From contig JAIRKX010000168.1 of the NCBI GenBank assembly GCA_031259805.1, positions 1-17,970 of the forward strand: DNA of 17,970 nucleotides, read 5' to 3'. The first letter of the stretch is position 1. Every line of letters begins with the position of its first letter. The notes below the pieces were generated by a model. It saw only the letters and a list, made by a program, of their open reading frames with translations, was not told the DNA's origin and ran no database searches. Made by a program: the position numbers and the translations under genes. This document shows positions 7,101 to 15,283 of this stretch, piece by piece. Origin of the DNA: Prevotellaceae bacterium. GTDB taxonomy: Bacteria; Bacteroidota; Bacteroidia; Bacteroidales; UBA932.

Positions 7101-10100
7101 GATGAGACGCTCATCGCCAATGCGACCGCACATTCCTATTCGACGTCGTTGCCGGGTGATTATACCTGCTTTGTGACGGAAGGCGTTTGCCGCGATTATA
7201 CGCCGGTGAAGACGCTCGTCGTCCAATACATGGAGGCGTTAGACGACTATATCGGCATTTTCGGGGGGGTGCGAACAATTATAGACGTCCTTAAGAACGA
7301 CATTGTACCGGCCGCCTGCAATCCGGTGGTGAGCGTTACGGAGAACCCGCAGCACGGGACGTGTGAAATCTACCTCAATTGTATAGAATATACCATGGAT
7401 CCCACCTTTACCAGCGGCATGGATACGCTAACCTACCGTCTTGCCGACGGCGTTACGGCGAAGGTATACATTACGGTAAGCGAAGACCCCGATAATGTCA
7501 TGGAGGAGGCCTGCTATATTCCTCCCATACCCACCGAATGGACTATTGCCGAAGGCTGGAAAAGCCAGTACGGCGATGTGGAATCGCACCGCCCGTGGTA
7601 TGTCGGCGATTTGGATAAGGATGATATTCCCGAAATTGTAGCCCTGTCGCTCGACGGCAAACATTCGGACAGCTATAACACGGAAGTGTATAATAAAATA
7701 GTGATATTCCCCGGACACGATAGAGACAATCCGATAATTATTAATACGGTGGATTTTGGGGGAGATTACTATATCTCTGCCTACGGAATAGCCAAGATAG
7801 ACTGCTGCGAAGGGATTATCGTAGTCGCAGGCGCCGACGGGTACCTGTATGCGTACAGCTATGTAACTAAAGCGGAGAAGTGGAGATCGAACCAGCCGGC
7901 GCTATGGAATACGGATACTCGAATAGGCGCCCCGACAATTGGCTTTGCCGATTTCAACAACGACGGCATTCCCGAAGTCTATACCGGAAACAGGGTATTT
8001 AACGCGGTAAACGGATACTTATTATGCGATGGAGAAGGCAATAACAAAGGATTTTCTATCCAGAACAGCGCCTCTTACGGCGGCAGTTTTCCCGTTGCAG
8101 TAGATGTTGACGGCGACCGAAAACTTGAATTAGTAGCCGGCAATCAGGCGTATAAAGTAACCGAATCGGCAGGCGTATGGTCGATGACAGTATATAAAAC
8201 GATTGCTCCACCTGTATTAAGCAATGGTGTTCAAGTGGTGGACGACGGGCATGTATCTATTGTCAATTTAAATAACGACGGCCAGCCGGATGCCCTTATC
8301 AGTCTCGTTCAATATACATCTGGCGTTTATTATTCGATTTTATACGGTTGGGATATTATGAACAACCAGCTATTATTCCGCGAACATTATGAATCGCCGA
8401 CAAAAAGCATACCGTTCGTTGGCAATATCGACGGCGACAAACACCCGGAAATACTAACCCTGTTTAATAATCACCTGCGGGCATACAAGTTGCCAGGTAC
8501 GTTTGGCAGCACGACCGGATTGACGCTGTTTTGGGACCTTGCGGTAGACGAGAATCTCGGACATACAGGTATTACCTCATTTGATTTTAATCAGGATGGC
8601 GCCGCCGAATTAGTATACCGCGACCGGAGTCAGTTACGGATTATCGACGGAAGTCAGAATCCGCCGGTCAGTTTGGATTCGCTTCCCTGTACATCGACTA
8701 CAACATGGGAACTTCCGATTGTCGCCGATGTAGATGGCGACAGAATGGCGGAGATTGTGGTGGCCGGCGGAACGGCTACCGGAAGTTCACACATGTATAT
8801 TTACACCTCCGACCTCGCCAACGGGACGCTACCCTGGGCGCCCGCCCGCAGGGTATGGAACCAGTATGCGTATAATGCGGTCAATGTAAACGAAGATTTG
8901 ACGATTCCGGCCAAGCAGTTTAATCCGGCAACCACTTATCCCGGCCCTAACGGTATATTGGGCGATCCCGACGATATCCACCCGTTTAATACATTCCTGC
9001 AACAGCAAACTTCCCTGGATAAATTCGGCAACCCCGTGTTGCTGGCTATTAACGCCGAAATAGCAGGAAATGTGGATGACTTCTATGATGCAACGGGCGA
9101 TTCGCTGGCTATTACAATGCATGTATATAATGCCGGCAATGCGCCTGTACGCCCGCCGTTCTACATTTCGGTATATAAAGATACGGTTGTCGCCGCCAAC
9201 CTGATGATTACCGACAGTATTACCGCCTTTATTTATCCGGGACAGACGGAATCTATTCGGATAGTGATACGGGATATCTCGTCGTACCTGCCGATTGACA
9301 GTCTGCATGTCCGGTTGAACGACAATGGCGAAGGCCGGTTCCTGCAAGCGGAATGCAACTATTCGACTAATGTCATTATAATGCCCCTGTCGAGTGTATT
9401 GATGGCGAATAACGACTATGTAAATACCATTGTGTTTACTCCCGTCCTCATTGATGTGTTGGCCAATGATTCGCTGCCGACCTCCTGTATCAGTCCCGAC
9501 ATTGCTCTCTTGGGAACTCCTGCACACGGCATGGCGTCCATTGTCAACGGACAGGTACAATATATTGCCAATGCCGGTTTTGTGGGGATGGATACCATCC
9601 TATACAGCGCGGTTTGCGGAAGCAAAAGCTCTTCGGCGGCGGTATATGTACTTGTACACAGCCAACCCGATAACATGATTGACCTTGGAAGCTGCTTTGA
9701 ACCGACAGGCAGTGGTACATTCGAAATCCGCGAACAAAACCGGAGTCCGGAAGACGCCACGCATCCGGGAGCTGTAACGCTGGTCGGCGATTTGGACGGC
9801 GACGGTATTCCCGAAATCGTATCGGTAGCGTCGGCAGGTGTTGCCGGCGAATACCAAAGAATAGCTATATTGGACGGTAGTACCTTGCAACTGAAGACGA
9901 GCATTGATCTCAGTCCGGTCATTACCGAAAACCAGGGCGCGGACGGCTGGATGGCTCCTGCGCCGATGCTGCTGGTCGACGCTAATAGCAACGGTATGGG
10001 GGAAATTATCTATGCCCATAACGAGGCGGTACATGCTTATGAAGCCGATACAACCGGCGGCGTATTTAGCATGGTGTATCAATGGAGCACCCCTTACACC

Positions 10101-13100
10101 CGTCCGGCGGCGGCCAGCACAGGCGTTGCCGCGCTGCCGCATCCCGTGGTTACGGATTTTAACGGCGATAGAATACCGGAACTGGTAGTGTTTAATAAAA
10201 TACTGAATGCCTCGACCGGCGCTGTCATGGGAGAAACCGAAGCCATTGCCACAGCATACACAGGGCGTAATCCCGAACATTTTAATAAGGCTACCAACTT
10301 CCTGACCGTAGCGGATATGGACGGCGACGCCATCCCCGAAATAGTGGCAGGGGCGGCTGTTTATAAAGTAGCGATTTCTTCCGACGGGTTGACGGCTACC
10401 TGCCACAAGGTATCGCAAAACACCACTATCGGCGATGGCTTTTCGGCGGTAGCCGATATTGACATGGATGGTCAATTGGAGGTCGTCATTGCGAAGGCGA
10501 CGTCATCGGATGTTATGGTCTATGTTTGGTGGCCGGATTTCGCAGAGGGCGGTGCAGGCACGTATGCGTCCTATTCTCTGTCGTCGTCGAACGGGCTGCA
10601 CGCATTCCCGACGGTGGGCGATATTGACGGGCTGATAGATTCTCAAACCGGGAAGAAGTATCCCGAAATTTGTATCCGAACAGCCCATACTATCTCTGCC
10701 TTAAAATATAATCCGGCGACGGCAATGCTCGTTCCGGAATGGCAAATAGCTTCGTCCGGCGCTTCGGGGGGATCGGGCATCACCCTGTTTGATTTTAATA
10801 ATGACGGGATACAGGAATTAGTATACCGCGACCAGACTCATTTGCGTATTATCGACGGGCGCGCGTCCGGCGCCGACTTGGGATCGGTAGCGTGCGCCTC
10901 CGATACGGAATGGGAATATCCGGTGATTGCCGATACCGACGGCGACGGCAGTGCGAATATTTGTGTGCCGTGCGGCTATCGCGCCGTTGTATTCGAAAGT
11001 GTCGGCAAACCTTGGCCGCCCGCGCGTCAGGTATGGAACCAGACGCCTTACGAATCGCTGCATATCAATGAAAATTTAACCGTATCAATGTGTCCGATCC
11101 CAAAGAATATGGCGTTCGACGGGCGATACCCTTACCACGGCGTTTTGCTACAGGTGCCGACGCTGGATCATACCGACTTTTCGGTCGTGCAACCAGTGGC
11201 CAATCCCGCCGTTTATTCGATCTGGACAACGCAGTTCGATCAAACAACGGTACGTGTATGGGTGCGTATCGACAACGTCGGGGCGAAGAATACGCACGTC
11301 GGGCTGCCGGTAGCGCTTTACGGAAAGGCGTCGGCGGCGTCGGCGGCGGAGTTGTTACAGATTAAGCCGGTCGACGTGGCTATTGTGCCGGCAGGCAGCT
11401 ATGATATGTATTTCGATGTGCCGGTCGACAGTATTCTTCCCGTGCTGTTTGTCCGCTTGCAGGACGACGGGGTCAACTACCCGGTTGGCGTACCCTTCCT
11501 CGATTGCGGCCCGGATAATAACACCGACTCTTGCACTGTTGTCCAAGCTATCAGCGACGTCTATAGCATGCCCTCAACGGTTGCTCATTTTGCGGTGCTC
11601 GATAATGACTTTTTGGGCGCTTGCCCGAAAGGGGCATTAAGCGGTTTCGACCTTGTGCAGGGCGTCGGAATGCATCACGGGACAGCTGAAATCACCGCCG
11701 ATTCGACCCTCCGGTATACGGCCGCAGTCGCCGGAGAAGCATGGATCGACAGCCTTGCCTACTACATCCGGTGCGACGCCGACAGCAGCGCAGCGACGGT
11801 CTATATTGTATCGCATAAACCATTGTCGTTATATTATATTGCGTGCTTTTCGGCGACGGTAACCGTAGGCTTTGTCCCTGTTGCCGGCGTGCAGTATGAC
11901 TGGTATGATGCGCCTGTCGCCGGCAATCTTGTAGCAGGCAATACCGCCCAGCGAACCGTGATAAAAGATAATAGCGCGGTACAGAGCTGGTGGGTAGAGA
12001 CGAGCTGCCACGGTATTGTATTTCCGCGTATGCGGGTCGATTTGTCAGGGAGTACTGATTGTGGCGGCCCTGATCCTTTCATCGGTTGCGCCACTACGGG
12101 CGTGTTGCTCTTCAAGGAAGATTTCGGCGGAAACAGCCCGAGCGATCCGGAGACGCAACCCCACGGAATCTTGCAGGTAACCGACTATTCGTATGTAACG
12201 ACACTGCAAACCGTCAATCAATATACCATCTCGAAGACCACGAACTCGTTTAGCAACCATGCGGGCTGGTATAAAAATCTGGATGACCATACGACCTCCG
12301 GCAACTCTGCTACCGGCTACTTTATCGCTTTTGACGCCGATGCATCTCCCGGACAGTTGTACGCATGTACGATAGATGATTTGTGCCCCGGCCTGAAGCT
12401 CTACATTTCCGCATGGGTTACCAGTTTTCTTTCCGAAGATCGTGCCGATAAAACCAATTTGAAGTTTGAGGTAACGGATGCAAACGGGAATGTGTTATCT
12501 CAATATTATACCGGGGCTGTTCCCGATGTCAGCCCGGACTGGAAACAGTATGGATTCGAGTTTACCGTGCCTGCCGGAGACACCGCCATTACCTTACGCA
12601 TTTTTAACCACAGTACGGGCGCCGACGGATGTGATTTTATGATCGACGACATCGAAATCCGTTTCTGTGTGCCGGGCGTCTACACACCCTTTGGCGAGCA
12701 AGGGATTTGCGTAGGCGATACGCTTCGACTTTCCGGCGAATATACGGACGACGGCACATTTGGCGACGATTTGATTGCGCAGTGGGAATATTCGACGACC
12801 GGCAATCTGAATGACCCGGCGGCATGGACGCCGGTCGGTGCACAAGCTGACACGAATAACGGACGCATCAGCCACGAATATATCGTCCCGAATACAACGG
12901 CCGGACACGCCGGATATTACCGAATGGTGGTAGCCAACGCCGCTACCGTTAACCGTTTCAAATGTTGTGTTACATCGAGTGCGGTGCAGGTAACGGTCGA
13001 ATCGCCGCCGGCGCGGCCGGTTATCCGTCCGGTAGCGAACACCTGCGCCGGCGGGGAATTGGTATTTAGCGTGCCTGCGCTTTATGCGGCATACGAATGG

Positions 13101-14015
13101 CGGGCAAACGACAGCCATGGGCCTGTAAGCGGTACGCTGCCCTACCTGATAGCCTCCTCTGTCGGCGTCCACACGTACGTAGTACAGGTACAGAGCGCGC
13201 AGGGCTGCCGGAGCGATTATTCGCTCCCTGTAAGCGGCGAAATCGAAGCGGCCGCCGCTACGCCCACCAGCGCCATTACCTCCCTGAGAACCGACTACTC
13301 GACCTCTCCACCGACGGTTACCTTCGTCGTTGCATGGCCTGACAATACGCACGACTGTCGTCATCTGACGGACATCTGGCTCTTTATAGACCACCAGCCG
13401 ATTGCCAATCACTCGACCGGCCAATGGACGCGCGCCACACTGGCCGGCGCGCCCACGCTCGACGCAGCCTCCGCCGCCGGCGGGTCGGTGAGCACAGCGC
13501 CGGGCAACGACAGGGGATTCTGGCTACATGGCCTCGCCGGAGCTTACAGTGCAACCATTACCGTTCCGGTAACGGCGCTGTCGCCTACATTCTCGTGGTG
13601 CGCCTACGCATCGAATTATCCACCGAATGCCACGCCAGCCAGCAACGACTCGTACAATCTACACGGCACGGCGCCCTTTACAGTCAATGACGTATCGTTG
13701 GGGCCGGCGACTACCTTCGCCGGTTGCATCCATAGCCTGACCGACGCAACCGGCTGCCCGGGACTTATACCGACGCCGCCGCAAATCGTTTCGATAACCC
13801 CCGCCGCGCCGACAATCACCGCCGGCGACAGCGTTACGCTATACGTTATAGCCACCGAGGCGGTCGAATACAGTTTCGACAACGGCGTCACATGGTCGCC
13901 TAACGGGCATCTGACCGTCGCGCCGGCTACCACCACCACTTATACTGTCCGCGTAAAATCGCGCGGAGGTTGCACGGAGGAGAAGGGAACGATAACCGTA
14001 ACGGTTAATGGGTAA
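4104..14015 (+). CDS. Giant modular exported protein with three FG-GAP beta-propellers and Ig-like domains
   Basis: The protein has 3303 residues. A Sec signal lies at residues 13-35 (MFSRKAAVLIFTFLCVSSIG, cleavage near YAQG); Met13 (position 4140) is an alternative start. Three tandem modules follow, starting near residues 37, 1043 and 1767. Each has a cadherin/Big_9-like Ig domain (VRNDV, DVLKND, DVLANDS), then a propeller of about seven FG-GAP blades with calcium-loop motifs such as DLNGDGIPEV and DVDGDGYPEV, a last-blade motif FDFNNDGxxELVYRD, the motif WAPARxVWNQ (residues 772, 1578, 2304) followed by NEDLTIP, and a CARDB-like domain. An extra Ig-like domain lies at 954-1041. A fourth Big_9-like domain (2480-2573) is not followed by a propeller. 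After it come an Ig-like domain, a jelly-roll-like domain (2665-2854, FKEDFGG to DDIEIRFC), two more Ig-like domains, a Cys-containing domain (3053-3225) and a last Ig-like domain. No type IX secretion sorting domain is recognisable at the end. An adhesion or glycan-binding role at the cell surface is inference; no catalytic domain was found. Confidence 0.93.
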   Translation: MLTINKVNQSFTMFSRKAAVLIFTFLCVSSIGYAQGLTANNDEVYIGPLETVRVNVVRNDVVTCNSHTLRIVGYNSTKGTATLSGDFIVFRPAPSVRGETVTIQYGVTCNNIEKTATLSVHVSDYNRPGNVIAPDVECLTPFPSDVSFNVSNKFNTNTANPSHSHRLLMYSIPLVGDLNGDMKPEIISIGLRSLYSQVTASARYIVIMDGQTGATLVEFNTECSFIVSSDQPDASAYHSSPSYMAIADVDNDGKGEIIMAFPVARNTSGSSINADHSEQLFAYKVTTNSANEITGLQQYWKASDEYKAPLTGTNHLVYDVPAPYIADLNGDGIPEVIVYNKIYNAQTGRLLMAWDGPAAVPKNSSLTSGTGLYAYENSLIYTDLSTSNNVYNRAFTGRRPSTSTSVWKDDYIAVMAVENMDTDDDLEVIAGNRIYKFQFSYLGKDGESGSHTDNTYTTIEGPRSVTLPTGTSTSVTYYLSDGFTRVADVDGDGYPEVITVSEIATTGAYGSRAGGLITVWDPRYNTTIKAASAFHGNGGVVEHIPTFGVPFVGDINGKTDGGWNGGQFTKKLPEIGFITGDLYINSSTSTPKRNGITFHPLSDMNLRQGMGWDNNNTSASTRRFNRSVSGGQGHIFAVTYCDYDQDGAVPFHQRLKLSWAMEHSDRSANTGLTIFDFNNDGAKDLVYRDEETLRVISPKYGGKDYIDINETVGTGTSVLFRTDAYSFTGFEAAIVADVNMDASADIVVTNAQSSGDHLDGWVSVFEFSGTKWAPAPPVWNQAYYNPTQVREDLTIPARPQSLSTTYTLGGETITPYNGAWIQQPIVKEGTDYVPVIRLPDAVLTKMVVSSVNPTQVTLTIFNRGTASINANTPITFRDGGGAGLSLENSPVITTLPVGVDIFPNEHVTRTYTLTGNYSNKLIWVRIMDNGTSFPAPGYDDCMISDNSNQISGSDCVPEYVITASPDTVLCGHSGGAPATLTVTLAGATHTGALAYQWYRDETLIANATAHSYSTSLPGDYTCFVTEGVCRDYTPVKTLVVQYMEALDDYIGIFGGVRTIIDVLKNDIVPAACNPVVSVTENPQHGTCEIYLNCIEYTMDPTFTSGMDTLTYRLADGVTAKVYITVSEDPDNVMEEACYIPPIPTEWTIAEGWKSQYGDVESHRPWYVGDLDKDDIPEIVALSLDGKHSDSYNTEVYNKIVIFPGHDRDNPIIINTVDFGGDYYISAYGIAKIDCCEGIIVVAGADGYLYAYSYVTKAEKWRSNQPALWNTDTRIGAPTIGFADFNNDGIPEVYTGNRVFNAVNGYLLCDGEGNNKGFSIQNSASYGGSFPVAVDVDGDRKLELVAGNQAYKVTESAGVWSMTVYKTIAPPVLSNGVQVVDDGHVSIVNLNNDGQPDALISLVQYTSGVYYSILYGWDIMNNQLLFREHYESPTKSIPFVGNIDGDKHPEILTLFNNHLRAYKLPGTFGSTTGLTLFWDLAVDENLGHTGITSFDFNQDGAAELVYRDRSQLRIIDGSQNPPVSLDSLPCTSTTTWELPIVADVDGDRMAEIVVAGGTATGSSHMYIYTSDLANGTLPWAPARRVWNQYAYNAVNVNEDLTIPAKQFNPATTYPGPNGILGDPDDIHPFNTFLQQQTSLDKFGNPVLLAINAEIAGNVDDFYDATGDSLAITMHVYNAGNAPVRPPFYISVYKDTVVAANLMITDSITAFIYPGQTESIRIVIRDISSYLPIDSLHVRLNDNGEGRFLQAECNYSTNVIIMPLSSVLMANNDYVNTIVFTPVLIDVLANDSLPTSCISPDIALLGTPAHGMASIVNGQVQYIANAGFVGMDTILYSAVCGSKSSSAAVYVLVHSQPDNMIDLGSCFEPTGSGTFEIREQNRSPEDATHPGAVTLVGDLDGDGIPEIVSVASAGVAGEYQRIAILDGSTLQLKTSIDLSPVITENQGADGWMAPAPMLLVDANSNGMGEIIYAHNEAVHAYEADTTGGVFSMVYQWSTPYTRPAAASTGVAALPHPVVTDFNGDRIPELVVFNKILNASTGAVMGETEAIATAYTGRNPEHFNKATNFLTVADMDGDAIPEIVAGAAVYKVAISSDGLTATCHKVSQNTTIGDGFSAVADIDMDGQLEVVIAKATSSDVMVYVWWPDFAEGGAGTYASYSLSSSNGLHAFPTVGDIDGLIDSQTGKKYPEICIRTAHTISALKYNPATAMLVPEWQIASSGASGGSGITLFDFNNDGIQELVYRDQTHLRIIDGRASGADLGSVACASDTEWEYPVIADTDGDGSANICVPCGYRAVVFESVGKPWPPARQVWNQTPYESLHINENLTVSMCPIPKNMAFDGRYPYHGVLLQVPTLDHTDFSVVQPVANPAVYSIWTTQFDQTTVRVWVRIDNVGAKNTHVGLPVALYGKASAASAAELLQIKPVDVAIVPAGSYDMYFDVPVDSILPVLFVRLQDDGVNYPVGVPFLDCGPDNNTDSCTVVQAISDVYSMPSTVAHFAVLDNDFLGACPKGALSGFDLVQGVGMHHGTAEITADSTLRYTAAVAGEAWIDSLAYYIRCDADSSAATVYIVSHKPLSLYYIACFSATVTVGFVPVAGVQYDWYDAPVAGNLVAGNTAQRTVIKDNSAVQSWWVETSCHGIVFPRMRVDLSGSTDCGGPDPFIGCATTGVLLFKEDFGGNSPSDPETQPHGILQVTDYSYVTTLQTVNQYTISKTTNSFSNHAGWYKNLDDHTTSGNSATGYFIAFDADASPGQLYACTIDDLCPGLKLYISAWVTSFLSEDRADKTNLKFEVTDANGNVLSQYYTGAVPDVSPDWKQYGFEFTVPAGDTAITLRIFNHSTGADGCDFMIDDIEIRFCVPGVYTPFGEQGICVGDTLRLSGEYTDDGTFGDDLIAQWEYSTTGNLNDPAAWTPVGAQADTNNGRISHEYIVPNTTAGHAGYYRMVVANAATVNRFKCCVTSSAVQVTVESPPARPVIRPVANTCAGGELVFSVPALYAAYEWRANDSHGPVSGTLPYLIASSVGVHTYVVQVQSAQGCRSDYSLPVSGEIEAAAATPTSAITSLRTDYSTSPPTVTFVVAWPDNTHDCRHLTDIWLFIDHQPIANHSTGQWTRATLAGAPTLDAASAAGGSVSTAPGNDRGFWLHGLAGAYSATITVPVTALSPTFSWCAYASNYPPNATPASNDSYNLHGTAPFTVNDVSLGPATTFAGCIHSLTDATGCPGLIPTPPQIVSITPAAPTITAGDSVTLYVIATEAVEYSFDNGVTWSPNGHLTVAPATTTTYTVRVKSRGGCTEEKGTITVTVNG
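4212..6960 (+). repeat. Internal module 1 of the giant protein
   Basis: Residues 37 to about 953: Big_9-like Ig domain with Cys64 and Cys109, FG-GAP blades with Asp-rich loops near residues 172, 245, 322, 415, 484, 549, 673 and 733, the VWNQ motif at 772-781, and a CARDB-like domain (about 840-953, with VTLTIFNRGTASI). This copy is the most diverged of the three. Confidence 0.75.
7230..9380 (+). repeat. Internal module 2 of the giant protein
   Basis: Residues 1043 to about 1760: Big_9-like domain (IIDVLKNDIVPAAC), FG-GAP loops near 1166, 1280, 1332, 1386, 1436, 1491 and 1538, WAPARRVWNQYAYNAVNVNE from 1578, and a CARDB-like domain (about 1650-1760). It shares with module 3 a 19-nt identical stretch at 8607-8625. 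Confidence 0.75.
9402..11535 (+). repeat. Internal module 3 of the giant protein
   Basis: Residues 1767 to about 2478: Big_9-like domain (LIDVLANDSLPTSC), FG-GAP loops near 1892, 2014, 2068, 2115, 2169, 2228 and 2273, WPPARQVWNQ from 2304 with INENLTV, and a CARDB-like domain (about 2381-2476, with VRVWVRIDNVGAKNT). Order and spacing match module 2. Confidence 0.75.
11541..11820 (+). repeat. Partial fourth module (Ig domain only)
   Basis: Residues 2480-2573 repeat the Big_9-like opening (AVLDNDFLGAC, later YYIRCDAD), but the usual PDN-x-I linker has become KPLSLYYIAC and an Ig-like domain follows instead of a propeller. It looks like the first domain of the repeating module reused at the border of the C-terminal region. 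Confidence 0.65.
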
Positions 14016-14051
14016 TTACGCATCAGGCAATCATCAGCCCGACGGATACGC

Positions 14052-14097
14052 TAATTTCGGCCCGACTGAAACCATGGTTTCAGCCGGGCTGAGATTA
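14052..14097. other. Long inverted repeat after the giant gene, terminator-like
   Basis: TAATTTCGGCCCG-A-CTGAAACC pairs with GGTTTCAG-C-CGGGCTGAGATTA around a 2-nt loop: 22 positions with one A/C mismatch and two G-U pairs. It lies 36 nt after the stop codon. No T-run follows on either strand, so it is not a textbook terminator, but it may end or stabilise the giant transcript and insulates the downstream operon. Confidence 0.6.
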
Positions 14098-14135
14098 TAG
14101 TGCCGGTCGCGAGCAGGCAAGTCCTATTTATTTCT

Positions 14136-14143
14136 TACTTTTG
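14136..14143 (+). promoter_or_regulatory. -7 promoter element of the glycosyltransferase operon
   Basis: TACTTTTG fits TAnnTTTG and ends 18 nt before the ATG at 14162, giving a short leader. No clear -33 TTG is seen at the usual distance. Confidence 0.55.
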
Positions 14144-14161
14144 CAAAAAAAACGACTCATT

Positions 14162-15283
14162 ATGCGTATAGGATTTGATGCGAAACGCGCATTCCGGAAC
14201 TTTACCGGACTTGGCAACTACAGTCGCGCGACGATTTCTATTCTGTCGGACTTTTATCCCGACAATCAGTACTTTTTATACACGCCGTTCTACAAGAAGC
14301 ATCCGTTACTGTCATTTGCTCACCGGCCAAACATTACGGTGCGCGGCCCCGAAGGCTTTTTAAAACGCATTCCGTCGGCATGGCGATCGTTGGGGGTAGC
14401 CGACGATATTCGCTTCGATAAAATCCAACTCTTCCACGGGCTGACCGGCGAGCTGCCGATGGTCATCGGAGCAAAAACACGCACTATTGTAACCGTCCAT
14501 GATTTAATATTCCTGCGGTATCCTGAGTATTACAAGTCGTTCGATCGCTGGATTTATACACGCAAGTATAAGGCCGCCTGCAATCGCGCCGATTTGGTGA
14601 TTGCCATCAGCGAACAGACGAGACAGGATGTGACGGAGTTCTTCGGTATCGACGAACGAAAAATCCGGCTGGTATATCAGGGATGCGACCCGCAGTTCTA
14701 CCATCCGGCGACGGACGTGGAAAAACGCAACGTATGCGCACTGTACCATTTGCCGGCAAAGTATGTATTGTATGTCGGTACAATCGAAGAACGGAAGAAC
14801 CTGACAACGCTGGTGAAGGCGCTGCCGCTGCTGCCGGACGACATACATCTGGTAGCCGTAGGACGAGGGATGGCCTATTGTACCAAGGTAAAAGAAGAAA
14901 TCGCAGAACTGAAGCTATCACATCGGGTACTGTTCTTGCACTCGGTAGCATTCAACCACCTGCCGGCCATTTACCAGCAGGCGCAGGTTTTTTGCCTTCC
15001 TTCGTTGTTCGAGGGGTTTGGCATTCCCGTACTGGAAGCCCTTAACTCCCGCATACCGGTGATCACCTCGAATGTTTCCAGCCTGCCGGAAGCCGGCGGC
15101 CCAAGCGAACTGTATGTTACCCCAACCGACGAAGCGGAGATAGCCGCCGCTATCCGTCGCGTACTCGCCGACGCCGGCCTGCGCCGGCAAATGATCGACG
15201 GCGGGATGGCACACGCCGCCCTGTTCCATGAACAGTCCATTGCTCAAAACATGTGGAACGTCTACCGCGAACTACTGCCATGA
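14162..15283 (+). CDS. GT4-family glycosyltransferase (GT-B fold)
   Basis: The product has 373 residues from ATG 14162, chosen because the conserved N-terminus MRIGFDAKRAF, with GLGNYSR soon after, is the usual start in this family. A TTG 21 nt upstream would extend the frame but lies inside the promoter box. The enzyme is expected to move a sugar from a nucleotide-sugar donor to a glycan or lipid acceptor at the cytoplasmic face of the inner membrane. Seen: the N-domain motif TVHDLIFLRYPEYY (near 110), the donor-domain start YVLYVGTIEERKNL (from 201; Arg211 and Lys212 are the likely phosphate contacts) and the E-x7-E motif FEGFGIPVLE (Glu284, Glu292). It has no signal peptide or evident membrane segment. 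The stop codon overlaps the next start (ATGA), so it leads an operon with tsaC and a thioesterase. The acceptor, whether O-antigen, capsule or protein glycan, cannot be told from the sequence. Confidence 0.93.
   Translation: MRIGFDAKRAFRNFTGLGNYSRATISILSDFYPDNQYFLYTPFYKKHPLLSFAHRPNITVRGPEGFLKRIPSAWRSLGVADDIRFDKIQLFHGLTGELPMVIGAKTRTIVTVHDLIFLRYPEYYKSFDRWIYTRKYKAACNRADLVIAISEQTRQDVTEFFGIDERKIRLVYQGCDPQFYHPATDVEKRNVCALYHLPAKYVLYVGTIEERKNLTTLVKALPLLPDDIHLVAVGRGMAYCTKVKEEIAELKLSHRVLFLHSVAFNHLPAIYQQAQVFCLPSLFEGFGIPVLEALNSRIPVITSNVSSLPEAGGPSELYVTPTDEAEIAAAIRRVLADAGLRRQMIDGGMAHAALFHEQSIAQNMWNVYRELLP

Noticed and set aside
12594..13424. Minus-strand 276-codon frame inside the giant gene, and similar antisense frames at 8829-9560 and 9600-10475
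   Set aside because: Arg/Tyr/Gly-rich translations typical of the reverse strand of GC-rich coding sequence; the plus-strand frame is continuous and domain-rich.
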